64,000 nucleotides of DNA from positions 186,001 to 250,000 of the forward strand of contig NZ_FRBD01000001.1 of the NCBI RefSeq assembly GCF_900142525.1, written 5' to 3'. Both the position numbers and the translations under genes were made by a program. This document shows positions 1 to 8,955 of this stretch, one piece after another. The stretch is from Xylanibacter ruminicola. Lineage in GTDB: Bacteria; Bacteroidota; Bacteroidia; Bacteroidales; Bacteroidaceae. Each line of letters opens with the position of its first letter. Positions within the stretch are counted from its first letter, which is position 1. The notes under the pieces are model-generated. The model was given only the letters and a program-made list of their open reading frames with translations. It made no database searches and was not told where the DNA came from.

Positions 1-50
1 AAGTTAGAGCCAATAAAACCAGCTCCACCAATAAACAGGATTTTTGTCAT
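1..50 (-). CDS. NAD-dependent epimerase/dehydratase, N-terminal fragment
   Basis: Only the first 16 codons are in the window; the gene continues past the left edge. The start ATG is at 48-50 and the peptide begins MTKILFIGGAGFIGSN, the Rossmann GxxGxxG nucleotide-binding turn of extended short-chain dehydrogenases such as UDP-sugar 4-epimerases and 4,6-dehydratases. It follows the last glycosyltransferase of the capsule operon by 30 bp on the same strand, so it probably supplies a nucleotide sugar for this glycan. The exact substrate cannot be told from this fragment. Confidence 0.7.
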   Translation of the reverse strand, partial: MTKILFIGGAGFIGSN

Positions 51-80
51 ATTTCGTTTCCTATTTAATAAAAAAATCAT

Positions 81-791
81 CTACCTTGATATAAGTCTAC
101 CTAATATCGACACCAGCAAATTGGTTCGTTTAACAACAAGCTTATACCATAAACTATTGTCTGATTTCTCACTGGATGTAGACACATTATTTCCATGGCG
201 TCTATAACCTATTAGCACATCCTCCAGGAAACAACTGCGAAACTTAACCATTCCCATCATACCAATCCAATAGTCATGAGCTACAATACTCTTAGGAATA
301 GGCAGGCAGTAATCAAGAACTTCACGCCGGAATGCCATACAACAGCCAAGCCACCTAGTTTTCCACAGATTTGCCCAGAAACCGGTCTTATGATGAAGCG
401 TGGAATAATATGTCTTACCAAGAGATTTTCCATCACCATCTATAAGTTGCGCATCATGGATAACCAAATCGTAATTCTTTAGAGCATCTGTCAGCATTTC
501 AACTTTTCTGTCAAACCACACATCATCCTGATCAGACAAGAAGATTATTTCGCCCTTGGCATTGCGCAATGCATTTTCGAAATTGGACACAAATCCATGA
601 CTACCCGAATTTTCAAGTAGCCTTATTCTATTATCCCCCAGTGACAAAACAATATCCCGAGTATTGTCATTACTTCCATCATCAGAAATAACGACCTCAT
701 CATCAGGTGCCATTTGAGAAAGAATACTCTCAAGCTGTTGTTTTATATATTGACCACCATTATATGTGGCCATACAAACACTTACCATCAT
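81..791 (-). CDS. Family 2 glycosyltransferase
   Basis: A 236-residue GT-A glycosyltransferase. The N-terminus reads VSVCMATYNGG, followed by ISDDGSNDNT and the metal-binding LSDQDDVW, the signature of family 2 enzymes close to rhamnosyltransferases. There is no signal peptide or clear membrane segment, so it should act at the cytoplasmic face on the lipid-linked repeat unit. Its ATG overlaps the stop of the preceding gene (ATGA), which shows translational coupling in the capsule operon. A second ATG lies one codon in. Donor and acceptor sugars are unknown. Confidence 0.88.
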   Translation of the reverse strand: MMVSVCMATYNGGQYIKQQLESILSQMAPDDEVVISDDGSNDNTRDIVLSLGDNRIRLLENSGSHGFVSNFENALRNAKGEIIFLSDQDDVWFDRKVEMLTDALKNYDLVIHDAQLIDGDGKSLGKTYYSTLHHKTGFWANLWKTRWLGCCMAFRREVLDYCLPIPKSIVAHDYWIGMMGMVKFRSCFLEDVLIGYRRHGNNVSTSSEKSDNSLWYKLVVKRTNLLVSILGRLISR

Positions 792-1504
792 TTTGTAAGT
801 TTATACAAATGTCTTAACAAAAAACAGAAACAACCCAGATGTTTACGGACTTCATTGAAGAAAACTGGTGCATACTTCTCTGAATCACTTCTTCCGCCAC
901 CGCTCATGCCTGAACAATTATAACAGGTGACACACACTGGGATATATCTAAAATCAACGCTTTTCCACAATCTTATATTATAAACATAATCAGCAAAAAC
1001 CGGGAAAGCAAGGTCGTATTGATTCATACTGTATACAGACCTAGGGTAGAATATTGCCTGATGACAGATATTCTCACAGGCAAGGAGCCACTTATTAAAT
1101 TTACCTCTATACAGATCATTACGGGCGTTACGATAAACATCACCATAATATACCGTATTCATATCAGAAATATTATTAACAACATCAGATAGAACGGAAC
1201 TTGATATAAAATGATCATCAGCCCCCATAACAATCAGGAAATCACCCTTCGCATGAGCCATTCCTTTATTGATTGCATCATAAACACCATGGTCGGGCTC
1301 ACTTATCATATATGTTACAACCTTATCATATGCTTTTATCACAGAAACAGTATCATCAGTACTCCCTCCATCTATTATTATCAATTCTTTATTGAAATAG
1401 GTCTGACTAATATATGAATCAAGCAATTCACGTATAACAGATCCGCAGTTATATGTTGCTACTACGATACTAATCAATGGACAATTCTGGGTCATATTCT
1501 TCAT
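788..1504 (-). CDS. Family 2 glycosyltransferase (colanic-acid WcaE/AmsE-like)
   Basis: A GT-A enzyme with VVATYNCG near the start, IIDGGSTDDT and an MGADDHF metal-binding stretch. This pattern, with PDHGVYDAINKG between, is typical of WcaE/AmsE-like transferases. The frame is open upstream to 1585, but that start would overlap the polymerase gene by 116 bp. The ATG at 1504, overlapping by about 35 bp, is preferred, and one at 1495 is also possible. It is the penultimate transferase of the capsule operon, and only two complete transferases are visible in the window. Confidence 0.85.
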   Translation of the reverse strand: MKNMTQNCPLISIVVATYNCGSVIRELLDSYISQTYFNKELIIIDGGSTDDTVSVIKAYDKVVTYMISEPDHGVYDAINKGMAHAKGDFLIVMGADDHFISSSVLSDVVNNISDMNTVYYGDVYRNARNDLYRGKFNKWLLACENICHQAIFYPRSVYSMNQYDLAFPVFADYVYNIRLWKSVDFRYIPVCVTCYNCSGMSGGGRSDSEKYAPVFFNEVRKHLGCFCFLLRHLYKLTK

Positions 1505-2708
1505 ATGTGTCATACTCATCACAGAAATATGATGCAAACTTAAATATAAAAATATTGGTAATTGGATATTCAATAAACTTCTCATTGAATTGCATCATTA
1601 ATATGGCAATCAACAAGAAAATAGAGGCCTTTCCATAATTCATGCGCCTAATTCCCAACCATAAGAATACAATAAAGACAAGCAACCAGGGGAAACCAAG
1701 AGAAGCAGAATAAGTAAGGATACCCGTGCTACATGCAGTGTTTCCATAAAGATCAGACATTTTCCAGAACTCATCCGAACCTATGCCATACCCCAAGAGG
1801 GGCCTCTCTAACGTCATCTGCCAAAGTGCAAGTATGTCTGATAATCTTTCTAACTTTGAAACATTGTCTTCATCATCATTGAAGAGTTTATTCTGTACCA
1901 CAGGACTGGTGAACATCAGTATCAATGCCGCCACTGCAAAAGTTAGCATAGCCACATAGATCAGAGTCTTATAACGACCTTCGATTCGCATATGCATAAC
2001 TACAGCCATAATCAAAAGCATAAGAACCATATAACCACCCGTGGACATCGTCAACAAAGAAGCAATTAATATGACCAATACCTTCCTTAGTTCACCTTCT
2101 TCCCAATTCCATTTTACGAATTTATCAAAATAAAGCCATAGTACGGTATTCAGAATAATCTGACAGGCTCCTGGTTCATGCCATATACCGGAAAAACGGT
2201 CGAATGAATAAGGCCATCCTAAGGTATAGACAAGAAACATAACATAGTCCTTACCCGACTGTACAGCAATCTCATAAGTTGGCAATACTCCAAGTTCAAA
2301 CAATAAGAAAACAGGTATTCCAACTATCGTTAATGCATAAACAATATTTGTTAATATACGGCGGAAATACAGGAAATCATAGTTAGAAATCACCAAGTAG
2401 GCTCCTATCATACATACTATATATCCAACCATTGAGTTATCTATATAACTTGGTTGATATACAACATAATTCAGATAACACAGAAAAATAACCAGTCCAA
2501 TAAAAGCGACTGAAAGATTCAATGTATTCGAATATTCTGTCTTAACCAAAAAAGTATTAACCAGAGCCACTAAAAAGAAAAAAGAGAAGGTGACACCTGC
2601 CGTTAAAAAACCCACCCAAAATGTTGCGCCTGAGGTTATCAGGAACAAGGTTATAACAAAATAATCCCAAAGTTTTATTGAAATACCAGTACTTTCTATT
2701 TCATTCAT
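1470..2708 (-). CDS. O-antigen/capsule repeat-unit polymerase (Wzy-like)
   Basis: A highly hydrophobic protein of about 412 residues with roughly ten predicted membrane spans and a longer periplasmic loop in the second half. The loop contains RFSGIWHEPGACQ, which resembles the F-x-G-x-x-H-E-P-G motif of Wzy and O-antigen ligase proteins. It lies between the flippase gene and the glycosyltransferases, the usual place for the polymerase in a Wzx/Wzy locus. A GTG at 2720 overlaps the flippase stop (GTGA) and could be the true start; the ATG at 2708 is listed. Wzy sequences diverge fast, so the call rests on topology, motif and context. Confidence 0.8.
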   Translation of the reverse strand: MNEIESTGISIKLWDYFVITLFLITSGATFWVGFLTAGVTFSFFFLVALVNTFLVKTEYSNTLNLSVAFIGLVIFLCYLNYVVYQPSYIDNSMVGYIVCMIGAYLVISNYDFLYFRRILTNIVYALTIVGIPVFLLFELGVLPTYEIAVQSGKDYVMFLVYTLGWPYSFDRFSGIWHEPGACQIILNTVLWLYFDKFVKWNWEEGELRKVLVILIASLLTMSTGGYMVLMLLIMAVVMHMRIEGRYKTLIYVAMLTFAVAALILMFTSPVVQNKLFNDDEDNVSKLERLSDILALWQMTLERPLLGYGIGSDEFWKMSDLYGNTACSTGILTYSASLGFPWLLVFIVFLWLGIRRMNYGKASIFLLIAILMMQFNEKFIEYPITNIFIFKFASYFCDEYDTYEEYDPELSID

Positions 2709-2716
2709 AGCAGAAA

Positions 2717-4027
2717 TCACTTTCTAGATTCACCCAATAAGCGCAAGGGATTCCATGGCATACTATACACATGGCTACTATATATTGATATACCTACAGT
2801 TATTAGCACATTACCTATTAACAAGCTATAAACAGCTCCCATAACACCAACAGTACCTATCAACCAGTATGAAAGCAGCATTTGTATAAGACTACCGGAG
2901 AAAGTAATAATACCCATGACCAACGTCTTCTTTACCTTATATATATATTGTACTGTAAAGATATAGAATGTATAGATAAAATTAGCCAATATAATCAAAG
3001 GCATATAACCCATGGCAGGGAGATATTTATTGTCTATCAGATAATTAAAGATCACCCAAGAAACAGCTACAGCAAACAGACCTACAATGCCAAAAAGAGC
3101 AAAAAGCAGATACGTCTGTTTAACAATCTTAATCTTCTCACCCTCATGCTCCCCGCAATCATCGAAAGATGACAACTGTTTTTGGAGATGAGGTGTATAT
3201 GCATTGAAAAAAGATTGGACCAACATAGAGTAAACTGCACTAATGCTTATTGCCATGGAATATAGACCATTATAATGCAATCCACAATACGCAGTAATAA
3301 ATACCTTATCCAATCCACTTTTTAACCAAAAGGAAACAGAATGAGGAAGCAATGGTATGCCAAACTTAAGAAGTTTCTTTATCCATTCTGAACTCAAATG
3401 AATTTTCAGATATCCTTTCTTTATTATTATGACCATGTGAATGATGCCCATGACCACAAAAACAATAGTCTCTGCATATATCTTTCCTAAGCCACCACCT
3501 CTCAACGTTATGACAAAGAACAGAACCGATATAGCGTGAAAAATAATCTGGAAGACCTGAATACGAGCAAATTCATGAGATCTATTCTCTAATCGCATCA
3601 GAATCAAACTAATCTGGGACACAAGCATCCCAACAACATACACCACTCCCAATAATTGGGCAAGCAAAGGAAGCTGGAGATAGTGATAAACTAACTGGTG
3701 CGATAGAGAAATAATAACTGCCAGTACAACACAAAGCAAAGAACAGAGCAATAACAGATTTGAAACCATCAAGGAATTCTCATTCTTCTCCTGTTCATAG
3801 AAGAAATAAGGCAAACTATTGACTACTGCTAAGCCTGCAAATAAAGAAACCAATGTTGTTATAACCGTGAAATTGGTAGCAATGCCCAATTCATCAGGCG
3901 TCATGTAAAACGATACAATGGGCAGCAAAACAAATGACATAGCCTTGCCTATGACATCTGTTATAGTATAAACAAAAGTCTCTTTAAATAATGTACTATT
4001 GAACCTATTTCTATAAGTATTTAGCAT
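2717..4027 (-). CDS. Polysaccharide flippase (Wzx, MATE-like fold)
   Basis: A 436-residue membrane protein with about twelve predicted helices. The N-terminal half reads like the polysaccharide biosynthesis/oligosaccharide flippase family (ITDVIGKAMSFVLLPIVSFY, then TPDELGIATNF). It would move the undecaprenyl-linked repeat unit across the inner membrane for polymerisation by the adjacent Wzy-like protein. It starts 2 bp after the LicD gene ends, in one tight operon. The sequence is noticeably AT-rich, as often seen in transferred capsule genes. Confidence 0.9.
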   Translation of the reverse strand: MLNTYRNRFNSTLFKETFVYTITDVIGKAMSFVLLPIVSFYMTPDELGIATNFTVITTLVSLFAGLAVVNSLPYFFYEQEKNENSLMVSNLLLLCSLLCVVLAVIISLSHQLVYHYLQLPLLAQLLGVVYVVGMLVSQISLILMRLENRSHEFARIQVFQIIFHAISVLFFVITLRGGGLGKIYAETIVFVVMGIIHMVIIIKKGYLKIHLSSEWIKKLLKFGIPLLPHSVSFWLKSGLDKVFITAYCGLHYNGLYSMAISISAVYSMLVQSFFNAYTPHLQKQLSSFDDCGEHEGEKIKIVKQTYLLFALFGIVGLFAVAVSWVIFNYLIDNKYLPAMGYMPLIILANFIYTFYIFTVQYIYKVKKTLVMGIITFSGSLIQMLLSYWLIGTVGVMGAVYSLLIGNVLITVGISIYSSHVYSMPWNPLRLLGESRK

Positions 4028-4028
4028 A

Positions 4029-5015
4029 CTATTTTACTATCGCAGTATTTGCTTTAGAGCCAACATAGTGATGATTGTCAGAATTAGACTGACGAATGTA
4101 TTCTTTGTAAGGGATGTCAGGATCGAACTCTATGACACCTTCGTGCCAAACACCTCGTTTTTCAACTGGGGGAAATTCCATATAATTACCATAGGCATGC
4201 CGTAACATATCGTCATAATTAGCAGGGACTGGAACTTCAATATTCTCAAAAGGCACATAAATTATTTTCTCCAGGTCTTCCTTCATGCACCAATTCTTTC
4301 TAACGCCATATAATGGACCATCAATAATGCCAACACGGTCAGTAAGATGATTGTAGCGCTGCTGGTTTTTAATATACATATCAACAATCTTATCGAATGT
4401 AAGAAATTTGAATAATGTATATTTCAGAATTGGCGCAAGCATTTTCTTTACAGCAGCTTTTACTGGATGTTTGGGGTTTAAATTATTCTTATATATATTG
4501 CCTAACGCCCTCAAACAATCCATTCTCCGTTGTTGTTTTTTTAAGAGTGACAAGTCGTCAACATATCCATCCATTACAAAAACATCAATATAAATACCAT
4601 TATTATAATTAATGGAATTATTGTCGAGAATAAGTCCTGTTGTTAAACTATTCCTTAATCGTGAATAGCCAAATAGATACTGCGGATCGGTATACACATT
4701 CTGAAAAAAATATTGATGCTTAAATTCCTGAGGAGCAACTGCACATAGTTTTTCATATTCTGTGCGGGTTAACGACACGTCTAAATCGTCATCCCACGGT
4801 ATCATACCTTTATGTCTTATTGCCCCTAATAATGTACCACATGACACACACATCTTGATGTCATGTTTCTGACAAACTCTAATTAATTCATTGAGCAAAT
4901 CCAGTTCGACAGCCCAAATTCTTTTTGTCTTAGATGATATTTTGTAATCACATCTTGTCTCTTCATTAAAGAATTCGTCATCAAAATGCAATTTTAACTT
5001 TTCTCTTATATCCAT
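4029..5015 (-). CDS. LicD-family phosphotransferase
   Basis: A 328-residue LicD protein. Residues 60-79 carry the hallmark GTLLGAIRHKG followed by MIPWDDDLDV, whose aspartates bind metal in this nucleotidyltransferase-fold family. Characterised LicD proteins transfer phosphocholine from CDP-choline to surface glycans, and relatives are thought to move other phospho-alcohols or phospho-amines. The gene sits 3 bp downstream of an opine-dehydrogenase-like gene and close to a nucleotidyltransferase fusion. The likely job is therefore to attach the CDP-activated group made by those enzymes to the capsule. The transferred group itself is not known. Confidence 0.9.
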   Translation of the reverse strand: MDIREKLKLHFDDEFFNEETRCDYKISSKTKRIWAVELDLLNELIRVCQKHDIKMCVSCGTLLGAIRHKGMIPWDDDLDVSLTRTEYEKLCAVAPQEFKHQYFFQNVYTDPQYLFGYSRLRNSLTTGLILDNNSINYNNGIYIDVFVMDGYVDDLSLLKKQQRRMDCLRALGNIYKNNLNPKHPVKAAVKKMLAPILKYTLFKFLTFDKIVDMYIKNQQRYNHLTDRVGIIDGPLYGVRKNWCMKEDLEKIIYVPFENIEVPVPANYDDMLRHAYGNYMEFPPVEKRGVWHEGVIEFDPDIPYKEYIRQSNSDNHHYVGSKANTAIVK

Positions 5016-5018
5016 AAC

Positions 5019-6029
5019 TTAATTCTGAATTCTGTTTATTCCCCATTGATATACTTCGCGGATATGTGGAATATCAACCCCGCATATATTAGCAGTATCT
5101 ATTATAAACCTCATGCCATAAGGGAAATCTTCTGTAAAGTAACGGCTTGAAAAATCCGGTTCGTACGATCCAAATTTATTTATAGCCATTGGAGATTTAA
5201 TACCTTTAAATGCAACAATTGAACGTATTTTCTCACACAAAGATACAGCATCCTTACATTCATAATAATCCAAAACGGCAGGAATACTACCAGGTTTTAA
5301 ACCTAAGGCACCTAACAACTGCTGGAATTCAACATCCATCACAATCAGCAATTCTGCAGCCTCTATCGTCCATTCACTATAAAAATCAGGATTCCTGCCA
5401 TATGACATGCCAGGTTTCCAATCTTTCCACATAGTATATAAACGAGCAGTATGGAGCAACGGATTACTATTTGACAAACTCACTTCATAATAACTATCAA
5501 GCAATTTGGTAGGTGTCAAGAACAATTTCTCAAGCGTTGCTCTAATTTCTTCTTTCTTATCGGTTTGCTCAACTGCTACACTCAAGGACTCTTTATAACC
5601 TTTCAACTCTGCGACATGACCATAATTGATAATACGAGAAATAAAAGGCACACGCTGGAATCCAAACAGTGGTTGATTCTTTGGTAAAAGATTCATTGCC
5701 TCAAAGAAGAACCCTGTACTTGACACTACTGTTCCCACCCAAGAATTATTATCCAAATAGGGAGCAATACTACATATGACTTCATGAATAGCAAATCCTG
5801 GCAAGCATAATAATACTATATCAGCATTGGGTATTACTTCTTTGGGATTAGACGATATATTGGAAAGTTTTCCTTTATAGGATTTGCCGTTGTTATCAAC
5901 GACTTCCAGATACTGAGACCAGGAATCTGGCTTTGTTGTTAACAACGAAACCTGCAATTCTTCTTGTGACGATAGAAAACCGGCAGTAACATGCCCAAGA
6001 TTGCCGCCACCACAAATACAAATATTCAT
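5019..6029 (-). CDS. NAD(P)-dependent opine/octopine dehydrogenase family protein
   Basis: A two-domain dehydrogenase of about 336 residues. The Rossmann motif GGGNLGHVTAGFL is at the extreme N-terminus. The C-terminal half resembles the octopine/nopaline dehydrogenase domain, with NPLLHTARLY supplying the probable catalytic histidine (about residue 194), then an SYGRNPDF stretch. Family members reductively join an amino group to a 2-oxo acid. The position between LicD and a nucleotidyltransferase-aminotransferase fusion suggests it modifies an amino-acid-like capsule substituent (inference). The ATG at 6029 is used; an earlier TTG at 6032 is less likely. Confidence 0.82.
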   Translation of the reverse strand: MNICICGGGNLGHVTAGFLSSQEELQVSLLTTKPDSWSQYLEVVDNNGKSYKGKLSNISSNPKEVIPNADIVLLCLPGFAIHEVICSIAPYLDNNSWVGTVVSSTGFFFEAMNLLPKNQPLFGFQRVPFISRIINYGHVAELKGYKESLSVAVEQTDKKEEIRATLEKLFLTPTKLLDSYYEVSLSNSNPLLHTARLYTMWKDWKPGMSYGRNPDFYSEWTIEAAELLIVMDVEFQQLLGALGLKPGSIPAVLDYYECKDAVSLCEKIRSIVAFKGIKSPMAINKFGSYEPDFSSRYFTEDFPYGMRFIIDTANICGVDIPHIREVYQWGINRIQN

Positions 6030-6033
6030 CAAG

Positions 6034-7851
6034 TTACTTGTTATCTAATTCTCTAAAAGCCTGTATAAACTTTGCGTTGTCCTCATGCGAACGCACTGCT
6101 ATACGCATATACTGTTTTCCGTCAAAGCCCTTCTTATCTGAACAATCACGCACAAGTATATTATACTTCTTGAGCATAGTGAGCACTAACTGGTTGGCAT
6201 TCTTAGGAGGTAGTATCTCACAGAGGAAATAGTTGGCCTGCGACGACATAACCCGCAAGAAACTGATTTCTTTCAATTTCTTCTCAAAATCCTCACGTTC
6301 TGCGATAAACTTTTCACAAGCACCCTTGTAATCTTTTTCGTACTTGGTAAATATCTGCATAAAATATTCTGCAAAGGAGTTGATATTCCAAATGCTCACC
6401 ATCTTCTTCATCTTAGCAATAATAGCTGTGTCGGCAGAACACAGGATACCCAAACGAATTCCTGGTACACCATAGCTTTTGCTAATGCTCTTCATAACCA
6501 CAAGCTGTGGATATTTCTCAAGAATATTGTCGTGCAACAATGTGTTGTTTTCAAATCCTATGCTGAAATCTACGAAACTCTCATCCACAATCAAGCGGAT
6601 GCTCTGCTCCTGACACCATGCAGCCAACCTGAGAACATCATCAACAGGGATAAAATTACCTGAGGGATTATCGGGATTAATCAGAAGAATATTATCTGCA
6701 TGATTCTTACCAAAGAACTTCATCAGGTCATCGGCTGTATAACGGAAGTCTGCGTTCTGAGGAACAAAAGTAACAAGATTGTCGCTTTCACGTCGGTTAG
6801 GATACTCCTCAAAAGTGGGACGCGTAATACCCAAAGTGCCAGGGAGCAACTCCATCAATGCCTTAATTAATTCAGCAGCTCCATTACCAGGAATGATATA
6901 CTCTTCTTTTACACCCCAGCATTTACTAGCAATAAGAGAATTAACCTTCATACCAGAAGGATACTCAGAAATGAGCGTCCTGAAGAAGGCTTCCATCTCA
7001 TCTATGATGCGCGACTCATTAAAATACGGATTTACCAAATAACAATAATCGAGCATCTTTGGGAAGCGCCAGAAGCCACCATAACGCCCATAATATTTAC
7101 GAAGAACATCCTTCTCATCTGCGAAAAGAGCTTCTGCAATATCCAGATCCTGTTTGTCATCTATTTCATACCACTTCTCATTTGTTATAGGTAAAGCTTT
7201 AAGGTCATGACTATTAAGGAATGTTATAACCCTTAGAACATTCTCATAATACTCATTATTGCCTACGGCTTTAGTATATGCATCCAAGAAAGGAACATAC
7301 TTGGTTCTAGAGAACTCTTTTGAGAATTTATAGATATTAACAGTCTTATAATATTGATCAACATCACTATATCTGAAAGCAGCCTTTGGTACAAAATTAA
7401 TAATATTCTTATCCTCGTCAATTCTTACCATTGTGCCATCCATCCAGTTCTCATATTTTGCAACTAAAGCCAAATTGGGGTGAGGATTGTCAATCAGCAT
7501 TTTAAACATGCCATCATCGAAGATAAGGTCGCTTTCGATTAAGAGAGTATCATCCTCTATCAACTTATCTTTGGCCAGTGCTAAAGAATAGATATTGTTA
7601 GTCCTATCATAAACAGGGTTATTAACGTACTCTATCTTGAGTCCGTTCTTTTCTGCTCCAAGATAGTCCATAAGTTTCTTTCCTTCATAACCTACAACAA
7701 TAACAACCCTGTTAAGGGATATTTTAGATAGTTGTAACAGGACTCTATCTATTAATGGTGTTCCATTTACTGGCACCATACACTTGGTATTGTTTTTTGT
7801 ATATTCACCTAAGCGCTTGCCCATACCGGCAGCTAAAATGACTGCTTGCAT
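6034..7851 (-). CDS. Nucleotidyltransferase-aminotransferase fusion (PntC/LicC-like)
   Basis: A 605-residue bifunctional protein. Residues 1-240 form a sugar-nucleotidyltransferase-type domain: AVILAAGMGKRL is the nucleotide loop, TKCMVPV carries the usual lysine, and D108 and D231/D232 are probable metal ligands. It is closest in style to phosphocholine cytidylyltransferases. Residues 255-605 form a fold-type-I PLP enzyme like HisC or CobD, with GNGAAELI, NPDNPSGN at 392-399, D423, the PLP lysine K458 in SISKSYG, and GIRLG. A cytidylyltransferase-transaminase fusion is known in PntC enzymes of 2-aminoethylphosphonate metabolism. A CobD-like decarboxylase yielding ethanolamine phosphate is an alternative. 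LicD lies two genes downstream. Confidence 0.85.
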   Translation of the reverse strand: MQAVILAAGMGKRLGEYTKNNTKCMVPVNGTPLIDRVLLQLSKISLNRVVIVVGYEGKKLMDYLGAEKNGLKIEYVNNPVYDRTNNIYSLALAKDKLIEDDTLLIESDLIFDDGMFKMLIDNPHPNLALVAKYENWMDGTMVRIDEDKNIINFVPKAAFRYSDVDQYYKTVNIYKFSKEFSRTKYVPFLDAYTKAVGNNEYYENVLRVITFLNSHDLKALPITNEKWYEIDDKQDLDIAEALFADEKDVLRKYYGRYGGFWRFPKMLDYCYLVNPYFNESRIIDEMEAFFRTLISEYPSGMKVNSLIASKCWGVKEEYIIPGNGAAELIKALMELLPGTLGITRPTFEEYPNRRESDNLVTFVPQNADFRYTADDLMKFFGKNHADNILLINPDNPSGNFIPVDDVLRLAAWCQEQSIRLIVDESFVDFSIGFENNTLLHDNILEKYPQLVVMKSISKSYGVPGIRLGILCSADTAIIAKMKKMVSIWNINSFAEYFMQIFTKYEKDYKGACEKFIAEREDFEKKLKEISFLRVMSSQANYFLCEILPPKNANQLVLTMLKKYNILVRDCSDKKGFDGKQYMRIAVRSHEDNAKFIQAFRELDNK

Positions 7852-7880
7852 AAATTTTCTATCTTGCTACTCATTCTTAA

Positions 7881-8951
7881 TTACATACCAAAGAGCATTT
7901 TAAGGTCTCGTTCCCTGTTTAAAGCAAAAAGGGATGTTCCCAAAAAAGCCATGAGGATGAAAAAAATACAATATACCGAACGTTTAGGTCCCGTCTTCTT
8001 TACGGGAATGGTAGATGCCTGAATCACAGCAAAAGCAGGTGTATCCTCCTGCAACTTCATTTCTGCCTGCTGATATTGAGCTACCACTTGTTGATAAACA
8101 GAACGCTGTAATATCATCTCGGTTTCCAACTCTGACTTTCTTTGAAGAATACGCTCCTGGAATGTATGCAAGTTGGCATCAGCAAATGCCGCATATGCGC
8201 GGCTGGCTTTCTCATAGTTTGCTTTGGCTTCAGAAAGTATCTTCTTATTATACTCCAAATCAACACGAGCTTTGCTGGTACGATAGTCTGTAATATATCT
8301 CTGAAGCAAGGCCATAGTAGAATCAGCCATGGTCATACAAACGACAGGGTCTGTATCCTTAACACTGAGCGAGATTACCATTGTTTTCTTATCAACAGAG
8401 CAAGTAATATCCTTTCCAATAGCTGCTGCCATCTCATACTGCTTTTCAGTCAATTTTCTAGGATTTATAGTAGATGTTGCTGGTTCATCGCTCTTAAACA
8501 TCCCCAATACATCCTTTATCACATTGCTCCACCAAGGTTTTTTCTCAAAATCCTTTTTATAATCATAATAGGTATATTCCTGTTCTGAATTCTCTGGACG
8601 TACTAAAATTTTGAATAAATCAGCCTTAAAATCAACAGAAGCCATCAAGTCTGGGTAAAGAGTTGGGAACAGGGCTTCAGAAGAACTACCCATACCATTT
8701 CCTAATTTAACTCCAAAGCTACTTGCCAGTGAAGCCAAACTACTAGTTGATGCAGAGCGATTAGAAAGCTCTGGGCTCAACTTAACCGAACATGTGTAAT
8801 AGTTGGGAATTGAAAGCATGATAAGGGCTGACAATACAAACGCGACAGACAACACTATATAATACAATCGCTTATACTTAAGAAGATCATGGTAAATCTT
8901 ACCATAATCTATTGGATTCCTTTTTGGGGTTGTTTTTTTATTCTCTGTCAT
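7881..8951 (-). CDS. Chain-length determinant / polysaccharide co-polymerase (Wzz-like)
   Basis: A 356-residue inner-membrane protein with two transmembrane segments, near residues 32-52 and 326-345, enclosing a periplasmic domain that is largely helical and coiled-coil in its second half. This is the Wzz/PCP architecture. There is no cytoplasmic tyrosine-kinase domain. The N-terminal segment is followed by YTCSVKLSPE, typical of the family, and a Pro-rich PVKKTGPKRS precedes the second helix. It begins 4 bp after the export gene and controls polymer length together with Wzy and the exporter. Confidence 0.9.
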   Translation of the reverse strand: MTENKKTTPKRNPIDYGKIYHDLLKYKRLYYIVLSVAFVLSALIMLSIPNYYTCSVKLSPELSNRSASTSSLASLASSFGVKLGNGMGSSSEALFPTLYPDLMASVDFKADLFKILVRPENSEQEYTYYDYKKDFEKKPWWSNVIKDVLGMFKSDEPATSTINPRKLTEKQYEMAAAIGKDITCSVDKKTMVISLSVKDTDPVVCMTMADSTMALLQRYITDYRTSKARVDLEYNKKILSEAKANYEKASRAYAAFADANLHTFQERILQRKSELETEMILQRSVYQQVVAQYQQAEMKLQEDTPAFAVIQASTIPVKKTGPKRSVYCIFFILMAFLGTSLFALNRERDLKMLFGM

Positions 8952-8955
8952 AGTT

